From contig JANOWJ010000202.1 of the NCBI GenBank assembly GCA_031417835.1, forward strand, positions 1 to 38,044: a stretch of DNA of 38,044 nucleotides. The letters run 5' to 3'. The notes under the pieces were generated by a model. That model worked only from the letters and a program-made list of their open reading frames with translations. It was not told the origin of the DNA and did not search any database. Source of the DNA: JADJLQ01 sp031417835. Lineage in GTDB: Bacteria > Bacteroidota > Bacteroidia > Chitinophagales > Saprospiraceae. Position 1 is the stretch's first letter. Every line of letters begins with the position of its first letter. The position numbers were made by a program, and so were the translations under genes. This document shows, piece by piece, positions 23,423-31,892 of the stretch.

Positions 23423-25528
23423 TCAGGATATTTTAGACCAGATAGGCCGAGCATTTTGCTCCGACTTGAGCTGATTGGCTAACAATATATTTTCAGGATG
23501 TGTCAGGTTTGAGTCGCGCGCCAATATTTTCATGACCAATTCTTGCACAACTTCCAAAAGGGGAAGATCAGCTGATAGGTTGACCAGCTTAAACTCTACA
23601 CCACCGCTTTGTCGGGTACCTTCTATATCTCCCGGACCACGAAGCTCAAGATCGACTTCTGCGATTTTAAACCCATCTGTGGTCTCACACATGGTGCGCA
23701 GCCTGGTGCGAGCATGTTCTGATAATTTAAAACCCGTCATCAGCATACAATAAGATTGATCGGCTCCTCTACCGACTCGTCCTCTCAATTGATGCAATTG
23801 AGACAAACCAAATCGTTCGGCATTTTCGATCACCATCACACTGGCATTCGGTACATCCACACCGACTTCGATCACGGTAGTCGCTACAAGCATCTGGGTC
23901 TTACCCTGACTAAATCGCTGCATCTCTTCATCTTTGATCGCTGATTTCATCCTCCCATGCAGTACACTGATTTGATATTTAGGTTTAGGAAAATGTTGCA
24001 ACAAGATTTCATAGCCATTTTCCAGGTCTTTTAAATCCAACTTTTCCGATTCTTCGATCAATGGATATACGATGTAGACTTGCCGGCCTTGATTGATTTG
24101 TTCTTTCAAAAACGAATGCAGCTGTGGCCTGCTTTTTTCATAAAAATGCATCGTCTTGATCGGCTTTCTCCCGGGAGGTAATTGATCTATAATGCTGATA
24201 TCCAGATCTCCATAATAGACCATACTTAGTGTACGGGGTATAGGCGTAGCTGTCATGACCAAAATATGCGGAGCTACGGTTTGATTCTTTTGCCACAGAT
24301 TGGCTCGCTGAGCTACGCCAAATCGGTGCTGCTCATCGATGATTGCCAAGCCTAGATTATTAAATTGAACAGGTTCTTCCAGCAGTGCATGGGTGCCGAT
24401 TAAGAATTGGATTTCATTTAGCTCCAATTGACTTAAAAGTGTTTTGCGTTTGGTCCCTTTGATACTACCGGTGAGCAGTCCTACCTGCACGCCCAGTCCT
24501 TCTAATGCTTTAGTCACCGATGCATAATGCTGTTGCGCAAGGATTTCAGTAGGTGCCATCAGACATGCCTGATAGCCATTATCTATGGCGAGCAACATGA
24601 TCATAAGTGCCACTATAGTTTTCCCGGCTCCCACATCACCTTGCAATAATCGATTCATTTGTGTACCAGAGCCAGTATCCAATCGGATTTCTTTAATTAC
24701 TTTTTTTTGCGCATCAGTGAGCTTGAACTTGAGATGGTGATGGAAAAACTGATTAAAATAATGGCCTACAAGTTTAAACTCAGGGCCGGCTACAAATTTT
24801 TGACGATGGTTTTTGCCACTTAATAATTTCAGTTGCTGGAAAAAAAGTTCTTCAAACTTGATCCGTAGAGTGGCTCGCTCTAATTCTCCTGGATTGGCCG
24901 GGATGTGGATCCATTTCAAAGCCTCATATCTAGTACAAAGTCTCATCCTTTCCAAAATGTAACCTGGTAAGTTTTCGGGAATAGATGAGGGCTGGAGCCG
25001 CTCAAACAATGTTGCGATACATTTTCTTCTTGCTTTGATGTCTAAGCCTTTGCTGTTTAGTTTTTCTGTGCTGTGATAGACGGGCTCCAGACCAAGCTGA
25101 CGCTTTATTTCCTGCATGAGTTCCATCTCAGGATGAGCCATAGAATATTTGTGGCCCATTTCTTGGATTTTACCATAGATAAGGTATTCTTCACCCGGTA
25201 TCAGCGATTTTTCCAACCAGCTTGCCCCCTGAAACCATACTAAACTTAGAGCACCTGTCGCATCTGTGATGGTTGTATTGATCCGTTTCTGAAACTTGGT
25301 ACCGGATATTATCAATTTGCCCAACTTACCCCGCACTTGTACTGGTACAGCGTCATCTTTGATTTGACCGATAGGTATGATTACTGACCGATCGATGTGT
25401 CTAAAAGGAAAGGCCATCAAAAGATCAAAAAATGTAAATATGCCTAACTCGGTTTGGAGTAAGGCAGCTTTGGCCGGACCTATTCCTTTGAGATATTCTA
25501 TTGGGCTGGATAAATAGTCTGTTCCCAC
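23423..25528 (-). CDS. recG: ATP-dependent DNA helicase RecG
   Basis: A 701-residue helicase that remodels stalled replication forks and recombination intermediates. It has an N-terminal wedge/OB domain (YLKGIGPAKAALLQTELGI, FPFRHIDRS, VWFQGASWLEKSL), then the SF2 motor: Walker A GDVGAGKT at 297-304, motif II DEQH at 398-401, motif III TATPIPRTL, and C-terminal VGVDVPNASVMVIENAERFGLSQLHQLRGRVGR followed by the RecG tail with LRGPGDIEGTRQSG. Complete. It starts with GTG at 25528: an in-frame TGA lies 6 bases upstream and no earlier ATG is possible. It diverges from rbfA across a 207-base gap that holds two inverted repeats. Confidence 0.97.
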   Translation of the reverse strand: MGTDYLSSPIEYLKGIGPAKAALLQTELGIFTFFDLLMAFPFRHIDRSVIIPIGQIKDDAVPVQVRGKLGKLIISGTKFQKRINTTITDATGALSLVWFQGASWLEKSLIPGEEYLIYGKIQEMGHKYSMAHPEMELMQEIKRQLGLEPVYHSTEKLNSKGLDIKARRKCIATLFERLQPSSIPENLPGYILERMRLCTRYEALKWIHIPANPGELERATLRIKFEELFFQQLKLLSGKNHRQKFVAGPEFKLVGHYFNQFFHHHLKFKLTDAQKKVIKEIRLDTGSGTQMNRLLQGDVGAGKTIVALMIMLLAIDNGYQACLMAPTEILAQQHYASVTKALEGLGVQVGLLTGSIKGTKRKTLLSQLELNEIQFLIGTHALLEEPVQFNNLGLAIIDEQHRFGVAQRANLWQKNQTVAPHILVMTATPIPRTLSMVYYGDLDISIIDQLPPGRKPIKTMHFYEKSRPQLHSFLKEQINQGRQVYIVYPLIEESEKLDLKDLENGYEILLQHFPKPKYQISVLHGRMKSAIKDEEMQRFSQGKTQMLVATTVIEVGVDVPNASVMVIENAERFGLSQLHQLRGRVGRGADQSYCMLMTGFKLSEHARTRLRTMCETTDGFKIAEVDLELRGPGDIEGTRQSGGVEFKLVNLSADLPLLEVVQELVMKILARDSNLTHPENILLANQLKSEQNARPIWSKIS

Positions 25529-25572
25529 TTTTCAGGGGTCTAAGATTTTATAGCTGCAAGTATACTCTCAAT

Positions 25573-25589
25573 CTTCCAACTATTGGAAG
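25573..25589. promoter_or_regulatory. Perfect 7-bp inverted repeat in the recG-rbfA gap
   Basis: CTTCCAA and TTGGAAG are separated by CTA, giving a 17-base dyad 44 bases upstream of the recG start. It has no T-run, so an operator is more likely than a terminator, but this may be chance. Confidence 0.35.
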
Positions 25590-25654
25590 TTTGACATTAG
25601 TATCTGTATTATCACACCATTTAATTTGCTTTGATGGTTAGTGGCATCCGGCTA

Positions 25655-25665
25655 GGGATAATCCC
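25655..25665. promoter_or_regulatory. Short perfect dyad GGGAT-A-ATCCC upstream of rbfA
   Basis: Two 5-base arms flank one A, 16 bases before the candidate rbfA -7 element, in the place where an upstream operator or hairpin could act. The length is small, so significance is low. Confidence 0.25.
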
Positions 25666-25681
25666 ATATTGACAATACTTG

Positions 25682-25689
25682 TATCTTTG
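25682..25689 (+). promoter_or_regulatory. Candidate rbfA -7 promoter element
   Basis: TATCTTTG matches TAnnTTTG exactly, 46 bases before the rbfA ATG. A TTGACA sequence at 25669-25674 sits closer than the usual -33 spacing for Bacteroidota promoters. Confidence 0.45.
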
Positions 25690-25735
25690 TATCTGCTGCC
25701 CCTTATTCAGGTGGCACCTTACGTAGAAGCTGATC

Positions 25736-26122
25736 ATGGATTCAAAAAGACAACAACAGGTCGCAGAACTTATACTGCGTAATTTTTCTTTTGTACTTCA
25801 ACAGGAGGGCACCTATATCTATGGCAAAGAGCCCTTGGTGACAGTGACCCAGGTCAAAGTGGCAGCTGATCTTCAGTTGGCCAGGATATATGTGAGCGTA
25901 TACAATTTTGAAGATAAAATGGCCGTATTGGCGGCCATACGGGAAGCGTCGTTCAAACTAAAACAAGCTATGTATCACCGGCTTAGAAAACACCTTAGGA
26001 GGATGCCTTCCCTTGAGTTTTTTATAGACGACACATTAGATGAAATGTACCGAGTGGAAGCTTTGTTTCAAAAATTAGAAAACAAACCATCGGATTCTAC
26101 CAAGCCATCCACAGAAGATTAA
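25736..26122 (+). CDS. rbfA: 30S ribosome-binding factor A
   Basis: A 128-residue ribosome assembly factor that binds immature 30S subunits and helps mature the 16S rRNA 5' end. The KH-like fold is visible: DSKRQQQVAELILRNFSFVL at the N-terminus, VTVTQVKVAADLQLARIYVSV in the middle, and LRKHLRRMPSLEFFIDDTLDE towards the end. Length is normal, with a short Ser/Thr/Pro/Lys tail. In many Bacteroidota rbfA is followed by an FtsX/LolE-like permease gene (from memory). Here an oppositely oriented metal transporter gene follows, with stops 10 bases apart. Confidence 0.93.
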   Translation: MDSKRQQQVAELILRNFSFVLQQEGTYIYGKEPLVTVTQVKVAADLQLARIYVSVYNFEDKMAVLAAIREASFKLKQAMYHRLRKHLRRMPSLEFFIDDTLDEMYRVEALFQKLENKPSDSTKPSTED

Positions 26123-26132
26123 AGATTTGGGT

Positions 26133-27389
26133 TCAATTTTGTTTTGGTGGAATAGGGGAGCCATGGGGATCTTTTAATGGATATCCCAGTGATGCATCTA
26201 TCTCATCGAGCAATTCGTCTGGACTGTGATGCTCTTGGTGTTCAGCTTCATCATGGATTTGATCTTCGGTGAGCCCTATTTGATCCACTAGATAAGTTTC
26301 CCATAGGCGGTGAGCTCTGACCAGTGCCTGTGCCTTTTGTGATCCAGTTTGAGACAATTCGAGCGGGCCTAATCTGATTAAATTTGACACTTGGAGTTGT
26401 CGTAGTAACTGCTTCAACCGCCCCGGTGCAATATTGAGTTTTGAAGCCAGTACCTCGAGGGTGAGCGATTTAGAATGGGTCAATTTAAATGATTCCTTGA
26501 GGATATCTTCAAGGTCTATTTTGACCTTCTCTGATCTTTTCCGCCTCCATTGGTTTACCAAGCCTGTACTGGGTGCAAAAAAAACGGCTAAAAAATAAAA
26601 TAAGGTAGCGACTACAGCCATGGCAGGCCCTGGAGTAGTCTGCAGATATATAGACAATATCAGGCCTAAGATGGCTGAAAGTAGACCAATAAGGCCTGCT
26701 AAAAAAACTACATTTTTAAGCTGGGTTGAGAGCAGTAGTGCAGTACTGGCCGGCGTAATTAACATCGCCACGACCAGTATGACCCCAACGGTCTGTAATG
26801 CAGATACTACTACTATAGATAATAAGATCATCAGAGCGTAGTGGATCCATTTTACAGGGATGCCCAGTGTAAAAGCAATCGTAGGTTGGAAAGTCGTGAT
26901 AAACAACGGTCGGAATAATGCAATCAAAGAAAGAATTACAATCGCAGATATAATGACCGTCAGCCGGAGGTCTGAGTCGTTGATGCCCAGGATATTACCA
27001 AATAAAAAGTCTTTCAGATCAAGGTGGAACCCCGGGGTGTGGGATAGATATGAAATGCCCATTACGCCTATAGAAAACATGGCCGTAAATACTATTCCTA
27101 TAACGGCATCATTTTTGGTTTTTACATTCTGTTGAAGCCAGGTCATGATCACCACTGTGATGAGTCCTGCTACTAATGATCCTATGAACACACCCAATAG
27201 GTTCTGTCCAACTAAAACATAAGCTACTACTACGCCAGGAAGGATAGAATGGGATAAGGCATCGCCGATCAGAGACATATTCCTCAAAACAATAAAACAG
27301 CCTAATATGCCACAACTTATGCCTACAAGGCTACCTGCTATCAATGCTCTCTGAGCCCAAGCAGAGCTAAGTACTTCGATCAAATCCAT
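26133..27389 (-). CDS. Metal ABC-3 permease fused to a DtxR/MntR-type regulator domain
   Basis: A 418-residue fusion. Residues about 1-283 are an ABC-3 family permease (ZnuB/MntB-like, about eight helices), with SAWAQRALIAGSLVGISCGILGCFIVLRNMSLIGDALSHSILPG in parts typical of the family. From about 285 comes a winged helix (LEVLASKLNIAPGRLKQLLR) and a DtxR dimerisation/metal domain. Aligned to DtxR, the ligands His79, Glu83, His98, Glu105 and His106 are kept as His360, Glu364, His379, Glu386 and His387, while DtxR Cys102 is Glu383, as in manganese-type MntR. It should move Mn, Zn or Fe, with the tail sensing metal or binding DNA. No ATPase or binding protein gene is next to it. Similar fusions are known in Bacteroidota. 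DNA binding by a membrane-tethered domain is unproven. Confidence 0.88.
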   Translation of the reverse strand: MDLIEVLSSAWAQRALIAGSLVGISCGILGCFIVLRNMSLIGDALSHSILPGVVVAYVLVGQNLLGVFIGSLVAGLITVVIMTWLQQNVKTKNDAVIGIVFTAMFSIGVMGISYLSHTPGFHLDLKDFLFGNILGINDSDLRLTVIISAIVILSLIALFRPLFITTFQPTIAFTLGIPVKWIHYALMILLSIVVVSALQTVGVILVVAMLITPASTALLLSTQLKNVVFLAGLIGLLSAILGLILSIYLQTTPGPAMAVVATLFYFLAVFFAPSTGLVNQWRRKRSEKVKIDLEDILKESFKLTHSKSLTLEVLASKLNIAPGRLKQLLRQLQVSNLIRLGPLELSQTGSQKAQALVRAHRLWETYLVDQIGLTEDQIHDEAEHQEHHSPDELLDEIDASLGYPLKDPHGSPIPPKQN

Positions 27390-27467
27390 AATTAGGCAAA
27401 TATAATAAATAATTTAGATTGATCTAAATTAAAATCAAAGGGTAACTTGTGATGTAGTTTAGCCCTA

Positions 27468-27929
27468 CTACTTAGGCTTTTGGTAGCTATTCATAAGTGT
27501 CTGCAAAAAATTAACTCCCTCCGGTGAAATACGATTGGTACCCTTAGCAAGCTTATTTTCAATAATGGTAAAATAACTGCAAGCCCCATTCAGGTGGATA
27601 TCTGCTTCTCTTATAATTTTGCCCATAGATAAAAACGAGATCCTTCCAATAGCCGCACATTGCATATTTGCAGGTTTGACTTCTGCACTAAAAAACTTTG
27701 CTGAAGTCTGGATAGAAGCGATGTCCTCTTGACTGACACTGATATCCAGGTGATAAAACAAAAAATCTACGAAATCTGCTTGTTGGACTAAGTTATTAAT
27801 ATCGATTCCGGAAAGCCCTGCAACCAACTCAGCTTGCTGTGCTACATTCTTTGGGGTAGTGCTACTCGTATTTTTACATGCATTTGTTGTCAATAATAAG
27901 AGCCCAACACACCATATAATATATTTCAT
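27468..27929 (-). CDS. Putative lipoprotein, unknown
   Basis: A 153-residue protein with a signal sequence ending TTNAC, so Cys18 would be lipid-anchored, followed by a Thr/Ser/Lys/Asn linker. The rest is mixed helical and strand (AGLSGIDINNLVQQADFVDF, ADIHLNGACSYFTIIENKL). I do not recognise a family. Two further Cys residues (in NMQCAA and NGACSYF) could form a disulfide. It starts 13 bases after the stop of the PorT-like gene, so the two form an operon and may work together at the outer membrane. Confidence 0.72.
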   Translation of the reverse strand: MKYIIWCVGLLLLTTNACKNTSSTTPKNVAQQAELVAGLSGIDINNLVQQADFVDFLFYHLDISVSQEDIASIQTSAKFFSAEVKPANMQCAAIGRISFLSMGKIIREADIHLNGACSYFTIIENKLAKGTNRISPEGVNFLQTLMNSYQKPK

Positions 27930-27942
27930 GAGCCAAATTTAG

Positions 27943-28602
27943 TCAGAAAAGGTAGAAAGCGCCCAAACTGATATAGTATCCTTTCATTGAAAGGATACTT
28001 CTTTTTTGGAAAAATGGTTGCACTAGCTCTGCATCGATGATTTTATTCATGCTGCGATTGTACCTAAAAGTCAATCCTGAGAAACGGGTAGTTTTTATAT
28101 TAGCTCCGATCACCATCGAAAAATCAGTTGTATTATAATAGGGGATCAATTCATTAAAGTTGGTCCTCCTATTATCCGAAATAGAAGGATCTATCGCTTG
28201 AATTCGAATCAAACGACCCAATGATACTCCTCCATAAAATTGCAGCCTGAAATATTCTTTTAAAGGATGAAACCAATCATTGGCTACGGCTAATGCTGTG
28301 ATCGAACCATAATCCAACTCCAATCTTCTACCCTGATTGTTGGTCGCCTTGTAGCCTTTGGATTGGCTACCACGCTGAGAATAGGACAATTCAGTATGGA
28401 ATTCAAATTTTGGAAGAATGTATGCGATACCTCTCAACCCAAAGTGTATGCCCGGTTTATCATATCCTTGCATATCGTCGCCATCGATCTGCGATAGACC
28501 TAAACCTGCAAAAATACCTGTGCCAAATCTTTTTGTTTGAGCCTTCCCCTGATGTGCAAAACAACATGCAATGCAGATTATGATCCAGGCTAAACGAAAC
28601 AT
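27943..28602 (-). CDS. PorT-family outer membrane beta-barrel protein
   Basis: A 219-residue protein starting at the ATG at 28602 (MFRLAWIIICIACC), which gives a proper signal peptide cleaved near GKAQ. A longer frame to 28695 would bury the signal and is rejected. It shows the pattern of the Bacteroidota PorT-like barrel family: GIFAGLGLSQIDGDDMQGYDKPGIHFGLR at the start (a G-L-x-x-S-Q-x-x-G-D pattern), LSYSQRGSQSKG, LQFYGGVSLGRLI, SGLTFRYNRSMNKI, and a final aromatic YYISLGAFYLF. It is probably inserted in the outer membrane. PorT itself is linked to type IX secretion, but this family has many members with unknown roles. Operon with the lipoprotein gene downstream. Confidence 0.82.
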   Translation of the reverse strand: MFRLAWIIICIACCFAHQGKAQTKRFGTGIFAGLGLSQIDGDDMQGYDKPGIHFGLRGIAYILPKFEFHTELSYSQRGSQSKGYKATNNQGRRLELDYGSITALAVANDWFHPLKEYFRLQFYGGVSLGRLIRIQAIDPSISDNRRTNFNELIPYYNTTDFSMVIGANIKTTRFSGLTFRYNRSMNKIIDAELVQPFFQKRSILSMKGYYISLGAFYLF

Positions 28603-28764
28603 ATTAAAAAAAAATTGATTGGAAATTTCACTTCCACCTGTGAATTTCTGACTTTTGTCCATTAAATTATTAAAAAAACGATTTACGACACCCATTTGTT
28701 AATTATATACCCTTTAGTGGGTTAAAGAAAGCTTCTCATCATACTAAGAATAACATAAGAAAGC

Positions 28765-29055
28765 ATGAACTCAAAATTAAGATATACCAAAAATACACTG
28801 GAAAAGATTGAAACATTATTATCTGATGCCGGATACACGGTAAGGTATGAAAAAGGCAATTTCCAATCTGGTGCTTGTGTGTTGGAAAATAGAAAATTAG
28901 TAATTGTAAATAGATTTTATGAGACCGAAGGGCGAATCATCGCTTTTTTAGAAATACTACAACAGCTCCTGATCGATGTAGAGAAGCTACCAGAAAATTC
29001 AGTTGCTTTCTACCATAGCCTCAAAATGGAAGTCGAAAAAGAGGAAATGGTGTGA
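28765..29055 (+). CDS. Small conserved protein coupled to an MBL hydrolase
   Basis: A 96-residue cytoplasmic protein without a named family that I can recognise. It has a predicted helix, a strand-rich middle (AGYTVRYEKGNFQSGACVLENRKLVIVNRFYE) and a C-terminal helix (GRIIAFLEILQQLLIDVEKL). The segment GACVLENRKLVIVNRFYETEGRI is one I recall in Bacteroidota genomes. Its stop codon overlaps the GTG start of the MBL-fold gene by 4 bases, so the two are translationally coupled and probably functionally related. Function unknown. Confidence 0.78.
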   Translation: MNSKLRYTKNTLEKIETLLSDAGYTVRYEKGNFQSGACVLENRKLVIVNRFYETEGRIIAFLEILQQLLIDVEKLPENSVAFYHSLKMEVEKEEMV

Positions 29056-29828
29056 AACTTACCTTTTTAGGGACAGGTACATCCCAGGGAGTCCCGGTGA
29101 TCGGATGCACTTGCACCGTATGTACCTCTGCAGATATCAAAAATAAACGGTTGCGATGTGCCGCTTTAGTTGAGCATCATGATATCAAATTTTTAATTGA
29201 TTGCGGGCCTGATATTCGACAGCAGTTATTGAAGGCCAATATCAGCCGATTGGATGGCGTGGTCCTGACACACGAGCATTATGACCATATCGGTGGACTG
29301 GATGATTTGAGACCTATTATATTTAAGCAACATCAACCTGCCAAAATATATGCACAAATCGATGTCATCCAACAAATCAAGATAAAATATCACTATGCAT
29401 TTGTACCACAATCTTATCCGGGTGCACCCAAATTCGATTTGATAGAAGCCAAAAGCGGCGAGCCATTTTTTATACACGATTTAAAAGTGTACCCCTTCAA
29501 AGTAAAACATGGAGATTTGGACATATTGGGTTATAAGTTTAATGACCACCTGGCTTACATTACCGATTCTAATGGCTTGAATGAAACCACACTTCATACG
29601 ATCCTTAAAGTGCCAGTGCTAGTGATTAATGCGCTGCATCAGCGGCCACATCACTCTCATTATACCTTAGACCAGACGCTTAGTCAGATCCAACATATTC
29701 AACCAGGCACTGCATACTTGATTCATATGAGCCATTATATGGGATTAAACGAATTAGTACAAGCCACCTTGCCGCCTAATGTCTTTTTAGCCTATGACAC
29801 CCTTACGGTGGAGATCCCGGCGACATAG
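29052..29828 (+). CDS. MBL-fold metallo-hydrolase, PhnP-like
   Basis: A 258-residue metallo-beta-lactamase-fold hydrolase, like PhnP and related phosphodiesterases. It starts with GTG, overlapping the previous stop (GTGA). The fold motif FLGTGTSQGVP opens the protein, followed by Cys19, Cys21 and Cys24 (GCTCTVC), which in PhnP help hold an extra zinc. The metal motif THEHYDHIGG gives His74, His76, Asp78 and His79; AYITDSNGL and the late INALHQRPHHSHYT and HMSH motifs complete the site. No phosphonate genes are nearby, so a role in phosphonate use is not implied. A cyclic phosphodiester or another phosphodiester substrate is plausible. Confidence 0.93.
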   Translation: MKLTFLGTGTSQGVPVIGCTCTVCTSADIKNKRLRCAALVEHHDIKFLIDCGPDIRQQLLKANISRLDGVVLTHEHYDHIGGLDDLRPIIFKQHQPAKIYAQIDVIQQIKIKYHYAFVPQSYPGAPKFDLIEAKSGEPFFIHDLKVYPFKVKHGDLDILGYKFNDHLAYITDSNGLNETTLHTILKVPVLVINALHQRPHHSHYTLDQTLSQIQHIQPGTAYLIHMSHYMGLNELVQATLPPNVFLAYDTLTVEIPAT

Positions 29829-29894
29829 AATGCAACTATACGATTACATTTGCCATTTTATATCCAAGTAGCCCTCTTTAACCTTATCGAACGT

Positions 29895-31892
29895 ATGAAT
29901 CGACTTCAATTTGAAAAAAGTCCATATCTCCAGCAACATAAGACCAATCCGGTAGAATGGTATGCGTGGGGGCCTGCCGCCCTCAACAAAGCTATCTCTG
30001 AAGATAAACCAATCTTGGTAAGCATCGGATACAGCAGTTGTCATTGGTGTCATGTGATGGAGCATGAATCGTTCAATGATGCCACTGTCGCAGCCTTTAT
30101 GAATGAACACTTTGTCAACATTAAAATTGATCGGGAAGAGCGACCTGACCTTGATAAAATATATATGGATGCGGTGATGGCCTTGTCAGGAGCTGGGGGC
30201 TGGCCCCTAAATTGTTTTTTGTTGCCAGATAAGCGGCCGTTTTATGGAGGCACCTACTTTCCACCCACCGCGATGCATCAAAAACCCTCTTGGTCACAGA
30301 TCTTACAATTTATAGTTCAAATTTATAAGGAAAAGCGAGCAGAAGTCGAATCGCAAGCACAGCGATTGACTGGCTATATAGAAAACTCTGGTAACACATT
30401 GTTGCAAGTAGCCAGTCAGAGTGCCCCGATATCAGGTACTGCTAAAGAAATCGGAGCAAAGCTTTTCGATCAATTAAAAAATAGATTCGATAGGACTTGG
30501 GGTGGCTTTGGTGCTGCGCCCAAATTTCCTGCATCGATGACTCAGAAGTTTTTATTGGATTATTATTTTTTTTCCGGGGACCATCAAGCCTTGCATCAGG
30601 TCCTCAAATCGTTGAATGTAATGGCGCGCGCAGGGATCTATGATCAGCTCGGTGGTGGCTTTGCACGGTATGCTACCGATAAAGAGTGGAATGTGCCCCA
30701 TTTTGAAAAAATGCTGTATGATAATGCTCAGCTCTTGTCTCTTTATAGCCAGGCTTACAAATTAGCCCCGCATCCCCTCTATAAAAAAGTGGTTCAAGAG
30801 ACTGCTGGTTGGTTGATGGAGGATATGAAATCGCCACAGGGCGGGTTTTATAGTGCACGAGATGCTGATAGCGAGCATGAAGAGGGCAAATATTATGTGT
30901 GGACCTACCAAGAGATTCAGGCTATCTTAGATGGTGTCGAATTTGACTTGTTTTGTACAGTGTATGCGATCCAGCCCGAAGGCAATTGGGATGATCCATA
31001 TCACCCTGTAGATCGTCCAAGAAACATCATCTGGGTCCACCACGATTTTAAAGACCATGAGACTTTGTGCTCACCAGCCTTGCGATCCATCAATGATAAA
31101 CTTCTCAAACATAGAGTCCTGAGAGTTCCTCCATTATTAGATACTAAGGTCATCACCGCCTGGAATGCATTACTGTGTATCGGTTGGTTAGATGCTTTCG
31201 ATGCATTTGGTGAACAAAAATATCTGGCTGAAGCAAAACAAATCCTCTCATTCTTTGAAAGCTCCGTGCTCAAAGGACCAAATTATTTGCACCAATTCGA
31301 TTCCGAGATTCCGGCGATGTTGGATGATATTGCATACAGCATCACCGCTTACATTCATGCGCATAGATTGATGGGCACGCTGACCTACCTTCAGAAGGCC
31401 AAGGATCTGCTTCATGTCGTGATGACCACGTATTACGATTCGTCCACCCATAGATTCGATTATTCTATCACTGGATCTGATCTTATCGCCCCAGTCTCAG
31501 ACTTTTATGATAATACTATGCCTTCGGCTATAGGCATGATAGCTTATAATCTGGTACAATTAGGCCGCATGACTCATGATCTTGCGATGGAAAGCCAAGG
31601 GGCTAAGATAATAGATGATTTGCAAGGCGCTATCTACCGCTATCCGGAGTCTTTGAGTCATTGGGCAAGTCTACTTATGAATAAATCAGGCGGATGGTTG
31701 GAATTGAAAGCCGACGCTTCAGATTTGAATGGTATAGGACATGTTTATCTGCCGCTCTGGATCAAAGGTCATCAGGAATCTGAAGGTGGCATTTCATTGT
31801 GCCACAAACATTCTTGCGAAATGCCGGTAAATTCGATCCAGGAATTTCGTTTACTTTTAGGCAGGCATTACTATACACATGAAATTTTATAG
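29895..31892 (+). CDS. Thioredoxin domain-containing protein, DUF255/YyaL type
   Basis: A 665-residue protein of the YyaL/SPATA20 family. I start it at the ATG at 29895 (MNRLQFEKSPYLQQHK), the usual N-terminus; an earlier TTG would add 15 residues. An N-terminal thioredoxin-like domain (about 1-165) carries the redox motif YSSCHWCHVMEHESF with Cys49 and Cys52, followed by NIKIDREERPDLDKIYMDAV and GWPLNCFLLPDKRPFYGGTYFPP. The C-terminal two-thirds are an (alpha/alpha)6 barrel like sugar epimerases (GGFARYATDKEWNVPHFEKMLYDNAQLL in parts). No signal peptide is seen, so it is cytoplasmic. The function of the family is poorly known. Its end overlaps the porP/sprF-like gene by 14 bases. Confidence 0.93.
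   Translation: MNRLQFEKSPYLQQHKTNPVEWYAWGPAALNKAISEDKPILVSIGYSSCHWCHVMEHESFNDATVAAFMNEHFVNIKIDREERPDLDKIYMDAVMALSGAGGWPLNCFLLPDKRPFYGGTYFPPTAMHQKPSWSQILQFIVQIYKEKRAEVESQAQRLTGYIENSGNTLLQVASQSAPISGTAKEIGAKLFDQLKNRFDRTWGGFGAAPKFPASMTQKFLLDYYFFSGDHQALHQVLKSLNVMARAGIYDQLGGGFARYATDKEWNVPHFEKMLYDNAQLLSLYSQAYKLAPHPLYKKVVQETAGWLMEDMKSPQGGFYSARDADSEHEEGKYYVWTYQEIQAILDGVEFDLFCTVYAIQPEGNWDDPYHPVDRPRNIIWVHHDFKDHETLCSPALRSINDKLLKHRVLRVPPLLDTKVITAWNALLCIGWLDAFDAFGEQKYLAEAKQILSFFESSVLKGPNYLHQFDSEIPAMLDDIAYSITAYIHAHRLMGTLTYLQKAKDLLHVVMTTYYDSSTHRFDYSITGSDLIAPVSDFYDNTMPSAIGMIAYNLVQLGRMTHDLAMESQGAKIIDDLQGAIYRYPESLSHWASLLMNKSGGWLELKADASDLNGIGHVYLPLWIKGHQESEGGISLCHKHSCEMPVNSIQEFRLLLGRHYYTHEIL

Noticed and set aside
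28603..28695. 31 extra N-terminal residues on the PorT-like gene
   Set aside because: They would place a polar segment before the signal peptide, which must be at the N-terminus.
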